64,000 bases of DNA from JAENVT01 sp031430695 (GTDB lineage: Bacteria; Actinomycetota; Acidimicrobiia; Acidimicrobiales; Ilumatobacteraceae): positions 1-64,000 of the forward strand of contig JANPBZ010000007.1 of assembly GCA_031430695.1 (NCBI GenBank), given 5' to 3'. The position numbers were made by a program, and so were the translations under genes. The notes under the pieces are model-generated. The model was not told where the DNA came from. It made no database searches and worked only from the letters and a program-made list of their open reading frames with translations. Shown here one piece after another: positions 59,560-64,000 of the stretch; within the stretch, counting starts at the first letter, position 1, and every line of letters starts with the position of its first letter.

Positions 59560-62016
59560 ATGAAAGCGTCAGCACAAGTGGTGGTCGTTGGGGGCGGAGT
59601 CGTCGGCGCCAGCGTGCTGTATCACCTCACCAAGGCGGGGTGGACCGATGTCGTCTTGTTGGAGCGAAAGCAACTCACCGCAGGGTCCACATGGCATGCC
59701 GCGGGTGGGATGCACACGCTGAATGGCGACCCCAACGTGGCCCGCCTCCAGCAGTACACGGTCAATCTCTACCGCGAGATCGAAGCCGAATCCGGGCAAC
59801 AGTGCAGCATCCACCTGCCCGGCGGACTGATGCTGGCCGATACTCCGGAGCGGCTCGATTGGCTGCGCATGGCCCAGGCCCGCGGACGCTACCTGGGCAT
59901 GCACATGGACATCATCTCCATGGCCGAGGCCAAGGTATTGAACCCACTACTGGAAGAGAAGTACTTCGTCGGTGCGTTGTACGACCCCGACGAAGGCAGC
60001 GTCGACCCGTACGGCGTCACGCACGCGTATGCGATCTGTGCCCGCAACCGCGGCGCCGAGGTGTACACCGACACGTGGGTCACCGGCCTACAGCAGCGGC
60101 CCGACGGCACCTGGGATGTGATCACTGATCGTGACCACACCATTCATGCCGATCACGTGGTCAACGCCGGAGGGCTGTGGGCCCGCGAAGTGGGTCGTAT
60201 GGTCGGCCTGGAACTGCCGGTGCTGGCGATGGAGCATCACTACTTGATGACCGAGCCGATGCCCGAGGTCATCGCCTACAACGAGCAGCACGGTCGCGAG
60301 TTGCCCCACATGATCGACTTCGCCGGCGAGATCTATGCCCGCCAGGAGGGGCAGGGCATCCTGCTGGGAACGTACGAGCAGGACAACCGGCCGTGGTCGC
60401 CGAACGAAACGCCATGGGACTTCGTCTTCCAACTCCTACCGCACGACCTCGACCGCATCGCCCCCGAGTTGGAGCGCGGCTTCGCCCACTTCCCGGCCGT
60501 CGGTCGCGCGGGTATCAAGAAGTTCGTCAACGGTCCGTTCACCTTCAGCCCCGATGGGAATCCGCTGGTCGGGCCGATCAAGGGCATGCGCGGCATGTGG
60601 GTGGCCTGCGCCGTGATGGCAGGGCTGTCGCAGGGTGGCGGCGTCGGCCTGTCATTGGCCAACTGGATGATCAACGGCGATCCGCAGGACGACATCTGGG
60701 GCATGGATGTGGCGCGCTACGGAGATTGGGCCACACTCGCGTACACCAACGCCAAGGTCCGCGAGAACTACTCGCGCCGCTTTCGGATCACCTTCCCCAA
60801 TGAGGAACTCCCCGCCGGGCGACCGTTGCACACCACACCCATCTACGACCGACTCACCGCGCACAATGCGGTCTGGGGAGCCGGCTTCGGCCTCGAGCAC
60901 CCGCTGTGGTTCCAGAAGCCCGGCGAGGAACCGACCGAGGATGTCACGTTCCATCGCTCGAACGCCTTCCCGCTGGTCGCCGAGGAATCACGTGCAGTGC
61001 GCGAACGGGTCGGACTATCCGAGGCGTCGAACTTCGCCAAGTACAAGGTCAGTGGAGCAGGTTCGGCGGTGTGGCTGCAGAGCCTGTTCACCAACACATT
61101 GCCCAAGATCGGCCGCACCAATCTCACCGCAATGCTCAATCCGCAGGGGCGGATCGTCGGCGAGTTCTCGGTGTCGCGTGTCGGCCCCGACGAGTTCTTC
61201 CTGTTCGGCTCCCAAGCTGCCGAGGTGCACCACCCGCGCTGGTTCATCGACCACCTGCCAGATGCGAGCCACGTCCGCTTCGAGGTGCTCGCCCTGTCGA
61301 TGGTCGGCCTGACTGTCGCCGGTCCGCGCTCGCGCGACGTGCTGCAGAAGCTGACCAAGACGTCGTTGTCCAACGCCGATTTTCCGTTCATGTCATTCCG
61401 CAAGATCGACATCGGCATGGCCCCGGTCTGGCTGTCGCGGATGACCTACACCGGCGACCTCGGCTACGAGATCTGGATGCAGCCGGAGAGCCAGCGCTAC
61501 CTGTTCGACCTGTTGTGGGATGCCGGCCGCGAGTTCGACATGCGCCTGTTCGGTTTCCGCGCCCTCATCACGATGCGCCTGGAGAAGAACTTCGGCACGT
61601 GGTACCGCGAGTACCGACCGATCTACACGCCGCTCGAAGCGGGAATGGACCGTGTGCTGAAGTTCGACCACGATTTCATCGGCCGTGCCGCGGTCGAGGC
61701 CGAGGCCGCCAGCGGTGGTCCAAAGCGCAAGCTGACGATGTTCGTCGTCGAGCCCGATCCCGACTCGCCCGCAGACGTGATCGGAGACGAGCCGGTCTGG
61801 CATTGCGGGCCTGACGGCGACCGAGTCGTGGGCTGGATCACCAGCGGCGGCTACGCTCACTACTCGGGGATGTCGTTGGCGTGGGGCTACGTCCCCGCCG
61901 ACCTCGCAGTGCCCGGCACCACCGGCTTCGAGATCGAGATCATCGGCAAGCGCCGCCCGGCACGGCTGCAACTGGAACCTGTGCTGGACCCAGCCGGAGC
62001 CCGGATGCGCGCCTGA
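59560..62016 (+). CDS. Dimethylglycine/sarcosine dehydrogenase-like flavoprotein with GcvT domain
   Basis: An 818-residue enzyme. The N-terminal DAO-type FAD domain has VVVVGGGVVGASVLYHL (GGGVVG 11-16) and STWHAAGG, where His46 is the position of covalent flavin in this family. The FAO linker region (about 370-430) is followed by a GcvT/aminomethyltransferase fold (about 435-818: FRALITMRLEKNFGTWYREY, YTPLEAGMDRVLKFD). Such enzymes oxidise N-methyl groups of dimethylglycine or sarcosine and pass formaldehyde to THF as methylene-THF. AGGAG precedes the ATG. It follows mttB2, so it likely acts on that enzyme's demethylated product. Confidence 0.92.
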   Translation: MKASAQVVVVGGGVVGASVLYHLTKAGWTDVVLLERKQLTAGSTWHAAGGMHTLNGDPNVARLQQYTVNLYREIEAESGQQCSIHLPGGLMLADTPERLDWLRMAQARGRYLGMHMDIISMAEAKVLNPLLEEKYFVGALYDPDEGSVDPYGVTHAYAICARNRGAEVYTDTWVTGLQQRPDGTWDVITDRDHTIHADHVVNAGGLWAREVGRMVGLELPVLAMEHHYLMTEPMPEVIAYNEQHGRELPHMIDFAGEIYARQEGQGILLGTYEQDNRPWSPNETPWDFVFQLLPHDLDRIAPELERGFAHFPAVGRAGIKKFVNGPFTFSPDGNPLVGPIKGMRGMWVACAVMAGLSQGGGVGLSLANWMINGDPQDDIWGMDVARYGDWATLAYTNAKVRENYSRRFRITFPNEELPAGRPLHTTPIYDRLTAHNAVWGAGFGLEHPLWFQKPGEEPTEDVTFHRSNAFPLVAEESRAVRERVGLSEASNFAKYKVSGAGSAVWLQSLFTNTLPKIGRTNLTAMLNPQGRIVGEFSVSRVGPDEFFLFGSQAAEVHHPRWFIDHLPDASHVRFEVLALSMVGLTVAGPRSRDVLQKLTKTSLSNADFPFMSFRKIDIGMAPVWLSRMTYTGDLGYEIWMQPESQRYLFDLLWDAGREFDMRLFGFRALITMRLEKNFGTWYREYRPIYTPLEAGMDRVLKFDHDFIGRAAVEAEAASGGPKRKLTMFVVEPDPDSPADVIGDEPVWHCGPDGDRVVGWITSGGYAHYSGMSLAWGYVPADLAVPGTTGFEIEIIGKRRPARLQLEPVLDPAGARMRA

Positions 62017-62041
62017 CATCTTGATGCAGTGATGCTAAGAT
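62013..62041 (+). promoter_or_regulatory. Promoter and repeat operator of vapBC
   Basis: CTGACA (62013-62018) and TAAGAT (62036-62041) are 17 bp apart, close to consensus, and 6 bp precede the GTG at 62048, so the transcript should start on the start codon. The -35 overlaps the stop codon of the flavoprotein gene. The spacer holds a direct repeat TGATGC-AG-TGATGC (62022-62035), and CATCTT/AAGATG form an inverted repeat over it; both suit a ribbon-helix-helix antitoxin. Confidence 0.6.
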
Positions 62042-62047
62042 GCACGG

Positions 62048-62272
62048 GTGCGCACGACCATCGACCTCCCCGAGGATCTCCACGCGATCGCGACGTCCCT
62101 AGCTCACGACCGCGGCTGCACGTTGAGCATCGCCGTCGTCGGTCTCCTGCGCCGGGCCCTCGGCCCCACGACCCACGTGGGGGTGGTCGATCGTCGCACC
62201 GGCTTTCCGCTTCTGGCCTCGGGTCGTCCAGTCACGACCGATGACATTCGAAACCTGGACGACGAGGAGTGA
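62048..62272 (+). CDS. VapB-type ribbon-helix-helix antitoxin
   Basis: A 74-residue protein. MRTTIDLPEDLHAIATSLAHDRGCTLS has the RHH strand (RTTIDLP) and helices; the C-terminal part (GFPLLASGRPVTTDDIRNLDDEE) would wrap the toxin. The GTG start is probably leaderless. Its stop overlaps the toxin start (GTGA), the usual antitoxin-first coupling. Confidence 0.88.
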   Translation: MRTTIDLPEDLHAIATSLAHDRGCTLSIAVVGLLRRALGPTTHVGVVDRRTGFPLLASGRPVTTDDIRNLDDEE

Positions 62273-62667
62273 CGTTCCTCCTCGATGCCAACGTCCTGAT
62301 CGCACTCGTCGACCCCGACCACGTTCATCATCAATCGGCGGGCGACTGGTTCAGCGACCGCGACGAGATGTTCGCAACGTGTCCGATCACCCAAGGTGCC
62401 CTCGTTCGGCATCTCCTGCGCGTTGATCACTCGATCAGCGACATCGGCGCCGCGATCGCTCGAATCCAGGACCTGCCCCGCCACGAGTTCTGGCCAGATG
62501 ACCTGCCCGTCAACAGCAAGGTCATCGCCGGCGTTGTCGGTCACCGGCAGGTGACTGACTCCTACCTGTGTCACCTGGCCAGCGGTCGACATGCTCGGCT
62601 GGCGACGTTCGATCGAGCGCTCGCCGCCACCCATCCTGACGTCGCAATGCTGGTCCCCATCGGCTGA
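62269..62667 (+). CDS. VapC-type PIN-domain toxin
   Basis: A 132-residue PIN nuclease. The acidic metal-binding residues are in FLLDANVLIALVDPDH (first Asp), the Glu-type position in the HEFWPDD region, QVTDSYLCHLASGRHARLATFDRALAA (Asp in VTDSYL and Asp in TFDRAL). VapC toxins cut tRNA or rRNA. Length and gene order match VapBC; the four-acid set (the second position is less clear) appears intact, so it is probably active. Confidence 0.88.
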   Translation: MTFLLDANVLIALVDPDHVHHQSAGDWFSDRDEMFATCPITQGALVRHLLRVDHSISDIGAAIARIQDLPRHEFWPDDLPVNSKVIAGVVGHRQVTDSYLCHLASGRHARLATFDRALAATHPDVAMLVPIG

Positions 62668-62758
62668 GCGGGCGCAATCCTCCTCCGTAGCGAACGTGTT
62701 GCTCGTGGTCACTCGGGGATAGTCTCGGACCGGGCGATGTACTGGGACAGGAGTTTCA

Positions 62759-64000
62759 ATGAGGTTGCTACATCGCCGACTGGCCCGTGCGTCGACCATC
62801 GCCGCGCTGTTGTGCCTGAGCGTGTGCATCGTTGCACCTGCTGCCGTTGTGCACGCCGCACCGCCAGAGGCATCTGCGTACACGGCGGTGAGCCCGTACA
62901 GGATCCTCGACACCCGCGAGGGTCTCGGCTTTCCCCAACGCGTCACCGCCGGTCAGTCGTTCACCCTGGCCCTCACCAATGTGCCTGCGGGCGCCAGTGC
63001 AGTGGTGCTGAACCTCACCATCGATGCAGCGGCTGATGCGGGGTTCGTCACCGTCTATCCGACCGGGGTGACCCGCCCCTTGGCGTCGTCGATCAACGTC
63101 GATGGCGTTGGACAGACGATTGCCAACCTCGTCACCGTGCCGATAGGAACGGGCAACGCGGTCGACATCTTCTCGCAGATGACCACCGACCTTGTTGCCG
63201 ATGTGCAGGGCTACTACATGCCGACCGCACTCGCCCAGGCGGGGCTGTTCAGGCCGGTGAACCCGACCCGCCTGCTCGATACACGCGAGCCGAACGCGAC
63301 CCGCTTCGGCGCGCTTGGCGCCGGCGACCAGGTCGATCTCAACGTCGGTGGTCTCGCCGGTCTTCCGGCCGATGCGACCGCTGCGGCATTGAAGGTCACC
63401 GTCACGGAAAGCGCGGCGAGCGGCTTTTGGACCGTGTTCCCCACTGGCACCACGCGACCGGTCGTGAGCAACCTCAACGTCGTCGGCGCCGGCGGCACGA
63501 TTGCCAACCAGGTCATCACAACTCTCAGCGGTGGACGTACGACGATCTTCTCCCAAACGGGCGGACATCTCGTCATCGACCTCGTCGGCTGGTTCACAGG
63601 GCCAAGCGAACCGCCGAACGAAACCGGACTGTTCGTACCCGTATCGCCGACTCGATTGCTCGACAGCCGAGAGCTTCCGCTCGGCGCTCTACCCGGGAAA
63701 AACCGCACCGCAGAAGTGGCCGTGGCCAATCGATCCGGCGTGCCCGCCAGCGGCGTCGGGGCGGTCGTCGTCAATGCGACCGCCACCCAGACTGCAGCGG
63801 ACGGCTTCTTCGCGGTGTGGCCGGCGCGCACATACCGGCCGACCGCGTCGAGCCTCAATGCATCGCGCGCGAATCAGACCATCGCCAACCACGTGATCAC
63901 GCCGGTCACCACCGCAGGATTCAGCTTCTACACCCAGAACGGTTCGCACCTGGTGGTCGACATCGCCGGTTGGTTCACCGGCAGCGAACTTCCGGTGGTC
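62759..64000 (+). CDS. Large secreted repeat protein with RLLDTR-type repeats (5' part only)
   Basis: An open frame of 414 codons running off the window. ATG at 62759 follows an ACAGGAG. A signal peptide (RLLHRRLARASTIAALLCLS to VVHA, cleavage near residue 37) precedes three tandem repeats of 123-128 residues, starting at about Ser45 (SPYRILDTRE), Asn168 (NPTRLLDTRE) and Ser296 (SPTRLLDSRE). Each repeat ends in DVQGYYMP, DLVGWFTG or DIAGWFTG and has an inner TIAN-x-V-x-T-x-V strand. Such repeats occur in multiples in Acidimicrobiia surface proteins; function unknown. The downstream part may carry a sorting or anchor signal for the sortases. Confidence 0.88.
   Translation, partial: MRLLHRRLARASTIAALLCLSVCIVAPAAVVHAAPPEASAYTAVSPYRILDTREGLGFPQRVTAGQSFTLALTNVPAGASAVVLNLTIDAAADAGFVTVYPTGVTRPLASSINVDGVGQTIANLVTVPIGTGNAVDIFSQMTTDLVADVQGYYMPTALAQAGLFRPVNPTRLLDTREPNATRFGALGAGDQVDLNVGGLAGLPADATAAALKVTVTESAASGFWTVFPTGTTRPVVSNLNVVGAGGTIANQVITTLSGGRTTIFSQTGGHLVIDLVGWFTGPSEPPNETGLFVPVSPTRLLDSRELPLGALPGKNRTAEVAVANRSGVPASGVGAVVVNATATQTAADGFFAVWPARTYRPTASSLNASRANQTIANHVITPVTTAGFSFYTQNGSHLVVDIAGWFTGSELPVV

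Noticed and set aside
1..64000. tRNA, rRNA, CRISPR arrays, transposases or integrases
   Set aside because: None was recognised on either strand. The decayed stretch at 56452-57547 shows no transposase motif or clear terminal repeats.

Overview
The window is high-GC DNA with dense, often 4-bp-overlapping genes, two WhiB-type regulators, class E sortases, Thr/Ser/Pro-rich linkers and an RLLDTR-type surface repeat protein. This points to a Gram-positive actinobacterium, most likely of the class Acidimicrobiia (Ilumatobacter-like). The lineage is an inference from gene content; no rRNA or tRNA gene was found.

Layout. 1-6319 (minus strand): a complete System I cytochrome c maturation operon, ccmABCDEFGH plus a truncated ccmI-like gene. 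6442-8558: a class E sortase, a small membrane protein and a TetR regulator with an operator-like palindrome. 8674-15366: two large helicases in divergent orientation, Lhr and HelD-like. 15329-19719: a DtxR-type metal regulator divergent from hemE-hemH-hemY. 19741-26383: a lipoprotein-type sortase, a Lnt homologue with Ser in place of the nucleophilic Cys, dtd, an aldose epimerase, and a glycosyltransferase/methyltransferase/cyclase-like trio. 26391-40580: mixed metabolism and cell-envelope genes (ALDH7, TesB, PQQ-type sugar dehydrogenase, RNB nuclease, MreB, MoaE, a PDZ pseudoprotease, an epimerase, a DUF2342 protein with a broken zinc motif, an MFS protein). 40626-45644: phosphate control (PhoP/RegX3-like regulator, kinase, PhoU, with a two-unit PHO box) followed by polyphosphate kinase. 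45882-46746: whiB, tatA, whiB.

46953-62016 is the most interesting region: a corrinoid-dependent methylated-amine locus. A minus-strand arm (membrane desaturase, a PhnD-like binding protein without a signal peptide, a TetR regulator) diverges from a plus-strand operon. That operon encodes a corrinoid protein, a DUF1638 protein, a small 'virulence factor' family protein, a methyl-THF:corrinoid methyltransferase, an iron-sulfur ASKHA activator, an MttB homologue and a short MTHF reductase. After a roughly 1.2-kb decayed stretch that contains an internally deleted hrpA, the locus resumes with a second MttB homologue and a dimethylglycine/sarcosine dehydrogenase-like flavoprotein. Inferred logic: MttB homologues move a methyl group from a quaternary or tertiary amine to Co(I) corrinoid, the pterin enzyme passes it to THF, MTHF reductase converts methyl-THF to methylene-THF, the flavoprotein oxidises the remaining N-methyl groups, and the ASKHA protein rescues oxidised Co(II).

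The window ends with a leaderless-looking VapBC module and the 5' part of a large secreted repeat protein. Several genes show a TANNNT box 6-7 bases before the start codon, so leaderless transcription may be common here.
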